A stretch of DNA of 64,000 nucleotides. Source: Puccinellia tenuiflora (lineage: Eukaryota; Streptophyta; Magnoliopsida; Poales; Poaceae). Where the stretch lies: assembly GCA_012064385.1 (NCBI GenBank), contig QRDG01000351.1:316928-380927 (forward strand). The letters are read 5' to 3'. The translations under genes and the position numbers were made by a program. Of this stretch, positions 43,943 through 54,563 are shown piece after piece; the stretch's first letter is position 1; every line of letters begins with the position of its first letter. Below the pieces are notes generated by a model, which saw only the letters and a list, made by a program, of their open reading frames with translations, was not told the DNA's origin and ran no database searches.

Positions 43943-46900
43943 TAAAACTGTACTCCGTTAGCCCGTGCTTGGCGGGTTACTGGGCGTCGCCCCTGTGGTG
44001 CCACCGACTTAGCTCTTCGATGCGCCGTCGCCCTAGGCGGGGAAGGGGATCTCTGCTGCCGGGGAGAAGAAGCGCAGACGGCCCCCGCCGCCTCGCTCGA
44101 AGGGCACGGCTGACTCCCTTCGGGGCAAGCTGTCATAGGGTCACCCCCTGGTTTCCCCATGACCGTGGAGTCTTCAGGCAGGGAAGTCGCGGCAAGGGCC
44201 TTCTCCTGCTCCAACCTGCACCGGGTGCTGGCCAGGTCTGCTTGCGCCAACTCATTTGCCCTAATCAGCGAAAGAGTCTCGGCCGCCGCCTGGGGGTCGG
44301 CCGGGAACAAAACACAGCAATCCGCAGCCACAGAAAGAAGATGTGCATCTGGGACATTTTGGAGAATAGCAAAGATGGGGTCGAGTTGTGTACCTTTAGG
44401 AGTCTTCTTGCTTGACGGAGTGGGTTTAGTCAAAGGAGCGTTCTTGTCCGCTGTCAGCCGCACCGCACGATCAAGGACGGGCTCGGAGATGTCACCCACA
44501 TTCCTAGCGCTCTTGCGGGTAGTCTCCACCGGGGTCGCCATGGATCTGAGCCCCCTCACCACAGGGGCGTCGAGGCCCGGAATCACGGGAGCCGACAGGA
44601 AATCACCCAAAGCCAGGGCAGCGGAAGGCGCCGGACGCTCAGCCACCGCGGGGGCAGCAGACACCGGAGTCGACCTGGAGCGGGCCAGCACCTTGGCCGG
44701 ACGGTCATGGAACATCTTGCTGCGTCGCTCCTTGGACCCGGCCGAGTTCACCTTGTCCTGAGCTGAGAGGGCCGGAGGAACATCAGGGGAGGAACCCACC
44801 GTGGCCTCCCCCGGCAGGGAGTCACTGAGAGCGGAAGTGGGGCAGGCCTCTGATAGAGCAATGGATTGAGCCGGGGCAGCAGACGCTTGGACAATAGCCC
44901 CCAAAGTTTTGAACACATTACCATCCGGGGTCAGGTTAGAGCCATATTGAGAGAACATGGACTTTGGAAGGACAAGAGCCCCCTCATCCTGCACAACCGG
45001 GACAACAGCCCCCACCTCAGCCAAGTCGGCCTGCGACAGAGCACAAGTCTTGGAGGCTCCTTGGTCAGAGCGCTTCCCCTCCCCGAGGGCACCCTCTGCA
45101 CCCTTGTCGGCCGAATTGCTCGAGGACTTCCTCCGTCTATTTTTGCCATAGTCTTCGTCCTCCCCTTCAGAGCTGTCGTCCCCATGAGCCTCGTCCCCAT
45201 CTTTACGGCGAGACGGCGGTTGCGGCGGAGGGGGGGGAGCGGACCCTGGTAGCGCTCCTCCCCCTCCCGCTCCACGACAATCTTGTAGCCCTGGAGATTG
45301 ATATATACCATGATGAAAGGCTTGAGCTGAACCGGTTTTTGGCAGGCAAGTTTCACGCGGACCGGAGCCGAGGCGTCGCTGAGAGAAGTAGGATCGACTT
45401 CCAGCGGAGACCCCAGCTCCAGAGAGCACCCCAACAGCGCAGACTCCACTCTCAGGGGTTCGGGCACACCCAGTAACCGAACCCACACCGCCTCCAGAGA
45501 GTCCGACGCCATCGGATCGCCAGAGGCTTCCGACACAACAGCGCGGTACTCAGTGATTGGAAGAATGATGCCGCCGCCCCGGCAAGCCATCCGAAGAACC
45601 TCCTTAGAGGGGAACACCAGCATGAAGTCGGTGGAACTCAGCTTACGCACCTGCCAATCCCAGTTCTCATCTACCAGCTCCTTGAATTCCTCCTGCAGCT
45701 CGTCGGGAGAAAAGTTCCCCTTTTCCACATACACCATTGCCAAGTTGGAAGATGGTTTGTGCAGCTGATCAGTCGGGATCGAGAAGTGGAAGAAGCCCCT
45801 TCCCTCCACTCCATAACCCACCCAGGTAGGTGTCAGCTCCTTCTTCTCGGAGGTACAGAGAGCGGTCATGTGTCCCTTGGTCTTGCAACGCTTGCAGAAG
45901 GCCTCCCCGGTGCAGGCCGCTTGGATGTGGCCAGGTTCCCCGCACTTGAAGCAAGTCAGCTTGGAGTTGTCCAGCGCCGCCGTAGCGCCCCCGCTACCAG
46001 GCGGAGCTCCACGGGCGGGAGGGAGCCTCCCGGCTCTGAAGTCACGCCATAGGCCCCCTTGACCCGGATCCCGCCCCCGCGGGTTTGCCAAGAGTTGGGC
46101 ACGGATCCTCTCCTCTTCCTGGCGCTCCTGCTCGCGCTCCCTAGCGAGAGCGTCATCACGTTCCCGTTGCTGCCGGCGTTGCACCTCCTGCTCCCGGTCG
46201 AGACGGTTCCGGAGATCCCCATCTCGGAACCGCTCACCGTCACGGCGCATCAGCTCATAGGGGCGCTTAGCCCGACGGTCGCGGTCGCCACGATCACGAT
46301 CCATCGCATGCCGGCGAGGAGAGAGGCGGGGGGAGGAGAGATTGGAGGGACGGGAGAGCTTCTTGTGACGGCGGATGTCGGAGGTAGAGGCAGGAAACCC
46401 TAGCGCAGGATCTAGGGTTCCAACCGGTACCCACACCCATCTATATATAGGCTCCTCCCTCGCAGGGCCCTCCACCTGGGCCGGCCCATCACTAACAACG
46501 GACCGCGCACCAGCGAAAGGCCCAAAGACGCGAACCGAACCACCGTGGTCCGGCCCCACAGGAGACACAGCCGACTCCGACCCAACGACGAAGCAGGCCG
46601 CAGCCTGGGCCGGCCCACGAGGACCCAACTGGCCCACCGAGCATCGCGTCGACCCGGACGCGAACCCTAGCTCTTCGGGGTCCCCCTGGACCCGCGACGG
46701 CGGCGGCGGCGAAGGCGGCGCCCAAGCAGCCTCTCGCAGGAACACCGGAACCGAGCCAACCTGAAACGTCACCGGCGGCGGCGGCCCCCCGTACACCACC
46801 GGCAACCGCGGACCCGCCTTCCCCCCCGGGAGCAGCGGGAAGTCCGACGAGAGCAAGGCCAGATCTACCACCGGAGATGAGGAGGAAGGGACCGCATCCC

Positions 46901-47204
46901 GCGACAGCGCCCCCCCTCCCGAATCGACCAGCGCACCCCCAAGGTCGCCGGGGAAGAAGGCCCCGCTCCCGCCCCGACGGACCTTGCCACTGCCCAGAGC
47001 CTCCGGGAGGAAGTCGCCGAACGAAAGAACACTCCGAGGGGAGCGCGGCGAGCCACCCAGGCTGCCAGTGTCCTCAGAGGCCAGATCCCCAGCAGCCTCC
47101 ACCGGGAGCGACGCCGCCAGGCACCGGCGACGAGAACCAGCACGACGCCAGGGAGCGCCCCCGTCGCCCCCCGAGTCGCCTTCCGCGAGACGCTCCACAG
47201 TCAT
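43942..47204 (-). pseudogene. LINE ORF1: nucleic-acid-binding protein with DUF4283-like region and CCHC knuckles (one frameshift)
   Basis: The start MTVERLAEGDSGGD at 47204 is about 20 nt from the 5' end of the element. After a Gly/Pro-rich leader and an Arg/Glu-rich stretch come two zinc knuckles, CFKCGEPGHIQAAC and CKRCKTKGHMTALC, then a DUF4283-like segment (MVYVEKGNFSPDELQEEF; DSLEAVWVRLLGVPEPLR). A frameshift at the G run 45230-45238 moves reading to a second frame, which continues through PPSRRKDGDEAHGDDSSEGE to the stop at 43944-43942. The stop and the ORF2 ATG overlap as TAATG. ORF1 proteins coat LINE RNA. Confidence 0.85.
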
Positions 47205-47225
47205 ACTACGCTCCCCCTCCTCAGA

Positions 47226-48442
47226 GAACAGTTGTAGGATATAGAATGTGCATTGATTATAGGAAGCTTAATAAGGCTACCCGAAAAGATCATTATCCAT
47301 TACCTTTTATTGATCAAATGCTCAAAAGATTGTCTAAGAAAACTCACTTTTGTTTTCTTGATGGTTATTCTGATTTCTCTCAAATTGTTGTTAAATATGA
47401 AGATCAAGAAAAAACTACTTTTACTTGTCCTTATGGAACTTATGCTTATAGACGTATGCCCTTTGGTTTGTGTAATGCACCTACTACTTTTCAAAGATGC
47501 ATGTCTGCTATTTTTCATGGCTTTTGTGAGGAAATTGTGGAAGTCTTCATGGACGATTTCTCCGTCTATGGAACTTCTTTCGACAATTGTCTCTATAATC
47601 TTGATAAAGTTTTGCAGAGATGTGAGTATACTAATCTTGTTCTCAACTGGGAGAAGTGTCACTTTATGGTGAATGAAGGCATAGTGCTTCGGCATAAAAT
47701 TTCTGAGAGAGGAATTGAAGTTGATAAGGCTAAAATCGAAGCAATTGAGAAGATGCCCTATCCAAAGGACATCAAAGGTATTCGTAGTATCCTTGGTCAT
47801 GCTGGTTTTTATAGGAGGTTTATTAAAGACTTTTCTAAGACTTCGAGGCCTCTTACTAATCTTCTTCAAAAGGATGTTCCATTTGTTTTCGATGAAGGTT
47901 GTAAGGAAGCCTTCGAAATACTTAAGAAAGTTTTAATCACCGCTCCTATAGTCCAACCGCCTAATTGGAATTTACCCTTTGAGATTATGTGTGATGCTAG
48001 TGATTATGCTGTAGGGGCTGTTCTTGGCCAAAGAATTGATAAGAAGTTAAATGTTATTCATTATGCTAGTAAAACATAGTGCTCAAAGGAATTATGCAAC
48101 TACTGAAAAGGAATTTTTAGCAGTTGTTTTCGCTTGTGATAAATTTAGATAATACATTGTAGATTCGAAATTAATTATTCATATTGATCATACTGCAATT
48201 ATGTACCTTATGGAGAAGACAGATGCTAATCCTAGGCTTATTAGATGGGTGCTTTTGTTGCAAGAGTTTGATTTGCATATTGTTGATAGAAAAGGTGCGG
48301 ATAATCCTGTAGCTGATAATTTATCTAGAATGGAAAATAGAACTCATGATCCTATCCCTTTAAATGATAGTTTTCCTGATGAACAACTTGTTGTTGTAAA
48401 GGTAACCTCACATGACGCTCCTTGGTATGCTGATTATGCTAA
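47226..48442 (+). pseudogene. Athila-like reverse transcriptase (palm) and RNase H
   Basis: Continues RT after the LINE: GYRMCIDYRKLNKATRKDHY, FCFLDGYSDFSQI, MPFGLCNAPTTFQRCM and catalytic VEVFMDDFSVYG (near 47550), then LGHAGFYRRFIKDFS and RNase H with MCDASDYAVGAVLGQR. The frame is broken at 48079 and resumes near 48201 with MYLMEKTDANPRLIRWVLLL and GADNPVADNLSRMENR. RNase H removes the RNA template. FMDDFSVYG and PVADNLSR are typical of Athila polyproteins. Confidence 0.9.
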
Positions 48443-50625
48443 CTAGTCATCAACCCGCGCAGATCCGCGGGCTAGTCTTTATAAACATGTAGTAAAAATA
48501 GTATTCATAGGAATTTTTGAATATTCAATTTGTATGATTTATTTTTAATTAGCGAGATTTCTCTTTTGGATCGACATGGTAATTTATACTCTGTATGTGC
48601 TTTGTGGGAGCTTACTACATCATTGTTAGCAACCAATAATTAAGCACACTTGTAACCTCTTACTACATCATCTTTGATCAAGAATTAGCTAAACTCGGTA
48701 ACATGTTTCACGTATGGACTTTACATGATTACGTATATTCACATACAAAATTCTATAACATATTTGGAATCTTATGTCCGTTGAAGTGAAAGAGAGGAAG
48801 AATCTTCCAATGGATGGGTATCTCCATATTATGCTTAAAAAAAGTATACCTCGTTTTTTTAGTTCCATGTATCACATATATCTTTATAAAATCAATCTAT
48901 TTAAACAAATTTACCAACACTCAATAGAATATACCTCAAAAATGTGTTTATTTAGCCATTCGATGCACCTCGATATTTCACAACCCATGCGACTCCACAT
49001 GACAGGTCGATGAATACTATCCCCTTTATTAATATAAATGTGGAAATTATGAAATGAAATTCTAGGAAAATAAAGTGATATGCCATTTATGAATACAGAA
49101 AAAATACTTTTAAAGATTAATTTTGATGAAACGTGTAACAACATGTTTTGATTGATATGAGGAAAAGAGGAATTGAACCCTTCATTTGAACACCGATGAG
49201 GGTGAAAGATGAGATATCTTTCCTATTAATTCTACCAGTTACATATAAACATATATGTATGATTTTAGCAGTTAATGTGAGCATAGTATATTTGCAAGCA
49301 TATTTCATCATTTTATATATTTGTTTTGTGAGAAATCTTCTGTAATATTGGTTTTCGAATGTATATTCCAATATTTATTTATATCAATTTGATGCATATG
49401 AATAATCCATTGTTCATAAATTTATATCTTATCTTCATAGAGCTTATATCTGGCTTCATATTTAACCGCCATACTTTACTAACTGGAAGCCCAATATTTG
49501 TGCCATAATTGTACTTTTATTTGTGATGGACATATGTTCAGACCGACCTAATTAAAATTCATGGAAAATAGCGGTCTGTTTGTAAAACTTATTTTAACAC
49601 TTACATTGACTATAGCAAACGACACCAGAAGTTCACTGACCCCTCGGTGATGCATCATCGTTTCAGAAGCTCACACATGGATCGACATCTTTGGGCAAAA
49701 GCCAAGAAACAGAAACAATAACCATGTCCTTACGAATTTCCATCAACAGATCAGAATTTTCTTTGCTCACATGATTAGTAAAATTACGTACCCCTCAAAT
49801 CTTGGGACCTCCATTCAGCTGCTGCTTCTATGAGGTGACCCCACCCATCGCTGTGGTATAACCGGCGTGCGGCCGTGAACTTTAAGAAAAGTTGTATATA
49901 TATAGCCATGAGTCGACCTACATGTATGATGGTAAATTTCATCCATATACCAACAAACTTTGGGTATCTAAATTGAGGAGGAGCAGGTACCCAAGATACA
50001 TGGTGTGGATGACGACATCAGAAGAAAATACAATTCTATTGCAGCTGTAATTTCTCCAGCAAGAGGGAATCGGTGCTAGCTGATGCAAAAGAACCTTGCC
50101 TACAACATTGCTAGATCAGCTGTTTGCGGCAGTGGTGCCATCTGATTCTACACCCGGAAATCGGGGAGAAGGTTATAGCCGATGAGGGAGAGAGCGCGCA
50201 ATGACCAACGCTAGCAACCTCAACTCCCCTGCCCATGACGGAAGCTTGATCAGGTCGTGCGCTTCAACTGACGGATGGCCGGTAAGGTCGCCAATAGATG
50301 GGACTTCATCGGCATCGCGCAGAAGATCAGAAGAGGAGCCGAGGAGGAGCAGTCTGACTTGTCTCGTGGCTAGATTGATAAGGTCTGTTGTTTTTCCACA
50401 TGAAAAGATAAACAATTGGAGGACGTAGGATACGAACCCATGACCTGCTGCTTTCTTAGGGAGAGATTGACACAGTCCGTTCTATTTAGGAGATCATTAC
50501 GGTGATAGGAGTTATCTGGGATGTCTATCTTTTGATCCGACGGTCGATTACAGTTTAGGCGTGAGGATTAACGTGAGAGCTCAGATGGTGCCTCCAATTA
50601 GTAAATATATATATATATAAGAAGA
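48443..50625 (-). mobile_element. Non-autonomous Helitron, 2183 bp, minus orientation
   Basis: The minus-strand 3' end has a hairpin (CCCGCG stem, CGCGGG) then TTGATGA and CTAG, followed by host T. The 5' end is TCTTCTTATATATATA preceded by host A. The insertion lies exactly between A and T with no duplication, the Helitron rule. Removing it joins host GCTAA to TTTCATCG, restoring reading of YADYANFIV in the Athila polyprotein. No Rep/helicase gene is present, so it is non-autonomous. The interior is AT-rich except about 50040-50420. Confidence 0.92.
50040..50420 (-). other. GC-richer island in Helitron, possible captured fragment
   Basis: This part of the Helitron is richer in G/C and has an 80-codon minus frame (50173-50415) including DEVPSIGDLTGHPSVEAHDL. 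I do not recognise it. Helitrons often carry host gene fragments; this may be one, or ordinary family sequence. Confidence 0.3.
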
Positions 50626-51940
50626 TTTCATCGTTTCAAAGTTTTTGCCACCAAGCTTTACTTATCAACAAAAAGGAAATTCTTCTATGACTTGAGGCAC
50701 TACTTTTGGGATGACCCACATTTATACAAGGAGGGGGTCGATGGAATTTTGAGGAGATATATTCCTGAGCATGAACAGGAGGAAGTATTGCGGAAGTGCC
50801 ACAACAGTGGCTATGGAGGGCATCACACAGGAGAAAGGACTACACATATGGTTCTTCAATCAGGTTTTGATTGGCCTACTTTATTCAAGGATGCTAAAAG
50901 GTTTGTTTCGTCTTGTGACAAGTGTCAAAGGGTTGGTAACATTAGTAGACGTAATGAAATGCCTATGAATTATTCTCTTGTTATTGAGCCTTTTGATTGT
51001 TGGGGATTTGATTTTATGGGTCCTTTTCCCACTTCACATGGGAACACTCATATCCTTGTTGCTATAGACTATGTTACTAAATGGGTAGAAGCTATACCAA
51101 CTAAAAGTGTTGATCATAAGACCTCTCTAAAAATGCTTAAAAAAGTTATTTTCCCTAGGTTTGGTGTGCCTAGATATGTTATGACAGATGGGGGGTCCCA
51201 TTTTATTCATGGTGCTTTTAGAAAGGTTTTAGCTAAATATGATGTTAATCACAGAGTTTATTCACCTTATCACCCTAAAACTAGTGGGCAAGTTGAGTTA
51301 ACTAATAGAGAGATCAAGTTAATATTGCAAAAGACTGTTAGCAAGTCTAGGAAGAATTGGTCTAAAAAACTTAATGATGCTTTATGGGCTTATAGAACTG
51401 CTTATAAAAATCCTACGGGCATGTCTCCTTACAAAAATGTTTATGGGAAGGCATGTCATTTGCCTCTTGAATTAGAGCATAAAGCTTATTGGGCTGTTAG
51501 ACAACTTAATTCTGATCCTAATCTTGCCGGTAAAACCAGATTGCTTAAATTAAGCTCCTTGGAAGAGTGGAGAAATGAAGCTTATGAAAATGCTCGTTTG
51601 TTTAAGGAGAAAGTAAAGAGATGGCATGATAAGAGAATTTTAAAAAGAGAATTTAATGTTGGTGACAAAGTGATTTTGTATAGGTCTCGTCTCAGATTTT
51701 TTGCAGGCAAGTTGCTCTCTAAATGGGAAGGACCATTCATCATTGAGGAAGTTTATCGTTCCGGTGCTATGAAAATTAACAACCTTGACGGACACTAGCC
51801 TCAAGTGGTGAATGGTCAGCGACTCAAGCACTATATCTCCGGTAATCCCCTGGAGAAAGATGCCGATGTTATTCAATTAGTGTCTCTGGAAGAATTTATT
51901 GAAACCAAATACCGGAAGACTCCAGAGTCAGAAAGCGAAT
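50626..51940 (+). pseudogene. Athila-like integrase, one late nonsense codon
   Basis: The reading frame starts with the FIVSK-like linker (a small indel near 50640), then from 50692 MRHYFWDDPHLYKEGVDGIL. The HHCC zinc domain is GYGGHHTGERTTHM plus SCDKCQR. The DDE core has CWGFDFMGPF, YVMTDGGSHFIHGAF and YHPKTSGQVELTNREIKL. The C-terminal region has GDKVILYRSRLRFFAGKL and WEGPFIIEEVY. TAG at 51796-51798 truncates it; the same frame continues with PQVVNGQRLKHYISG to a stop at 51940. Otherwise open for 368 codons, the best preserved part of this element. Confidence 0.9.
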
Positions 51941-52274
51941 AGGTAACTGTTTTGGTAAGTAAAGTGCCTCGGAAACTTCCACAAAATTTATATTATTTAT
52001 TTTTGGAAAATTAGGAAAATTCGGGGACCAGACGGAGTACGAGACGGAGTACAGGAGGCAGGGCGACCCTCTGCTGCGGCCCCACGTCTGGCCACCATGG
52101 GGACCCGTCCCTGGCCCCTGGACACCGCCTCCGAGTCCACTAGTCTCGTTATTTTCCTTTTATTGCAGAAATTTCGGCTATAAATTTCCCCGAATTTTTC
52201 GAGGAGCATATCCTGTGTTTTTCGTCGTGCTTTTGTCTTTGGTTATTTCTGTCAGGATCCCGACGTTCTAGATC

Positions 52275-52841
52275 ATGGCATCTTCTTCCGGACTCAACAA
52301 CACCAGCGGCGAAGATCAAGACAAGGACCCCCGAGGAACTGAGGGGAAGGATGAAGTGCTCAAGGACATGTCCGATGATGATGGAGAGGAGTTTGAGGAA
52401 GACCAACATCAATATCCCTACGCCACTATAGCAAGGATTGGGGTGACGAAGAATCCTTCTGTTTTTGAGAAAAGGGAGTGGCTACAAAAGGCGGACAAGG
52501 GCCCTCGTAGGAACTCGGCTGGGAGGTCCCCCTTTTCTCGAACCAGAAACCCTTTTCATACTTTGATCCATAACCATCAGCTTGGAAATATTCCGTTTGG
52601 AGAGCTACCTTCTGCTTGGGATATAGATCGTACTCATGCAGGGAGTGGAAGCTTCAGCACGGATAATGCGGACAGCTGGGAGGGAGCACAAGATGATTGG
52701 GACTCGCCTATTGGGTTGCTAAGGAGCCGAATTGAGAGCAACATGGAGATGATCCGCAATTTGGGCTATCAGCTCGAAGACTTAAAAGAAACCATTGAGA
52801 GGCTCATAAGGATCATCGACCCATCGCCACCGCGAGAATAA
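52275..52841 (+). CDS. Accessory ORF downstream of Athila integrase, 188 aa, unknown function
   Basis: An intact ORF from MASSSGLNNTSGEDQDK to a stop at 52841, placed between integrase and the 3' LTR where some Athila elements carry an env-like gene. It is hydrophilic: acidic at residues 10-45 (DDDGEEFEEDQ), basic in the middle (RRNSAGRSPFSRTRNPF), with a helical, heptad-like C-terminus (about 150-185; LRSRIESNMEMIRNLGYQLE). No signal peptide or membrane segment is visible, so an envelope role is not supported. It is open while the neighbouring genes are broken. I do not recognise a family. Confidence 0.6.
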   Translation: MASSSGLNNTSGEDQDKDPRGTEGKDEVLKDMSDDDGEEFEEDQHQYPYATIARIGVTKNPSVFEKREWLQKADKGPRRNSAGRSPFSRTRNPFHTLIHNHQLGNIPFGELPSAWDIDRTHAGSGSFSTDNADSWEGAQDDWDSPIGLLRSRIESNMEMIRNLGYQLEDLKETIERLIRIIDPSPPRE

Positions 52842-54550
52842 ACTCGAGCATCATGGGTAATGGCACTCCCTTAGCTTGTTCCAAGCTTGGGGGAGTGCCC
52901 CGGTTTCTTTATCTTTTATCTTTTATTTTCTTAGTCACGTGAGTCGTATCATGAGTAGAGAAATTATCATGTAGTATGGTTTTGCAATGTGTCTCGTCGC
53001 TCCTTGTGAGTCTTTTGTATCCGTTGGTGTGTGGTTTTCTATAATGGAATATAAATGAGAAGCATCTTTTATTCTTCTACACTTTATATTTTATTATGGC
53101 AATCTCTCTCATCTGCTGGTCTTGTGGTAAGTGATGATTTGACATTGGGTGTATGAGTAGAAGTTTATTCGGTATTGGCAAGCATGACCCTGTTTAACTT
53201 GCAATAATTACATCGATGCTTGAGTAGAGAAGAGGAATTTGATTGCAAATATACTATCCTTTATATCTTACATGCTTGTGAATTCTCTAGCTTGCATACT
53301 TTTGTATTAGATTTATTTTTGACAGTGATGATAAGCTTTATGTTGCATGTTTGGCATATTGTTCTAGATAACATATTTGGTTTACATCTCTCAACACTAT
53401 ATGTTTGCTTCAAATACCTTCTTTGCTAAGCCCAAAAAAATTCGTACTAAGTGTATGGTTCACTCGTGCATCCAAATCCCAAAGCCAAACTATCCTGCCA
53501 GCTAAGTCCACAATATCTACCTATGCATGGTATTTCTTGCCATTCCAAGTAAATTTGTCATGTGCTATCTTTAAAAATTCAAAATACTCCTTTTGTGCCT
53601 CTGTTTTTAAGCTCATGAGGGAGCAGTAGAGAGCTAGATATAACTCATGACGAGCAAAGGTCATTTCCCCCCCCCCCTTTCACCCGGTGTTGATGGACTA
53701 CGTCTTCACTTGAATCAACCCGAGAGCAGCTTAAGCAAAAATATAAATATTACTCACAATTCTCCTCCGCGCAATGAAAATCTGAGAAATCAGCTCTAAA
53801 CATTGGACAGTGGTGAAACCAAGGAGAAAGAGGAGCGTACTTGCTCCTCTAAAAACCAGCTGCTCTCATAAGTCTAAAAGCCTTGCTTGTTATGGGGGAC
53901 TGGATAGCTTCTCTGTTGTGAAGTCGTTGACGAAAGCATGCATGCCTCAAAATTGTTTTACTTCTATTTCATAAAATAAAAAGCCCTAGCACATGACTAA
54001 TCCCTGCTTCCCTCTGCGAAGGGCCTTTCTCTTACTTTTAATGTTGAGTCAATCTTCCTTTTTCCTTCTATCTTCCACAAGCAAACTTACAGTGTTGACC
54101 TATGATGTTAGCAAGTATGATATATATCTACATTGTGTCTTTTATGTCTCATGATAGTTGTTCATTTTTCTTATGTCAGTTCTAACTCTTTTATCACGAG
54201 AATACAGACTTGGTGATTTGCAACTCGTGGAAAGATGACTTGATGGTTGAAGCATTTAAATGGATCTTTCTTGAAATATGAGCTGACAAGTATAATTGCC
54301 TCTTGAGCGAAGTCTCAGTTTGCCATTGCTTAATAAGCTTCTGTTTTATTTCACCTTAACATGTTATAGTTACATTACTTGTCTTCGAGAAGCTTTATGA
54401 GAGAAAGGTTGCTGTTTAAAAATGTATTTGTGTTTGATGAGTAAATACTGATGCTTCATGTTCGTATTCTTTATTTATCGACACTTCACTCCATAAACAT
54501 GTGGTCATGTTTACCGAGCTCAATTTTCGCTTGGGGACAAGCGGAGTCCA
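52842..54550 (+). other. Long spacer of Athila-like element, no gene
   Basis: Non-coding stretch of 1.7 kb between the accessory ORF and the 3' LTR. It contains AAGCTTGGGGGAGTG at about 52886, a near copy of the PPT at 54550, a 13-C run near 53668, and a sequence around 53405-53455 similar to 63822-63868 in the second Athila-like element (GCTTCAAATACC...TTGCTAAG). Confidence 0.75.
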
Positions 54551-54563
54551 AGCTTGGGGGAGT
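54551..54563 (+). other. Polypurine tract of Athila-like element
   Basis: AGCTTGGGGGAGT immediately before the LTR start TGATACGTCC. It primes plus-strand DNA synthesis. Confidence 0.85.

Larger units (their letters stand above)
40152..47225 (-). mobile_element. Near full-length L1-type LINE, minus orientation
   Basis: It carries ORF1 and ORF2 on the minus strand, ending in a short A run (T7 at 40152-40158 on plus). Flanks share GAAC (40148-40151 and about 47226-47229), so the duplication is short or partly lost. About 7.1 kb. Both ORFs are largely open but carry frameshifts, two of them at G/C homopolymers. It lies in the Athila RT gene between the finger and palm coding regions. Confidence 0.87.

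Noticed and set aside
40152..47225. LINE ORF1 and ORF2 as two functional genes
   Set aside because: Frameshifts at 45230-45238 and 43517-43528 and a lesion near 42062 break the frames as given.
48443..50625. Autonomous Helitron
   Set aside because: No Rep or helicase coding sequence in the 2.2 kb.
52275..52841. Envelope gene
   Set aside because: No signal peptide, membrane span or cysteine pattern; position alone is not enough.
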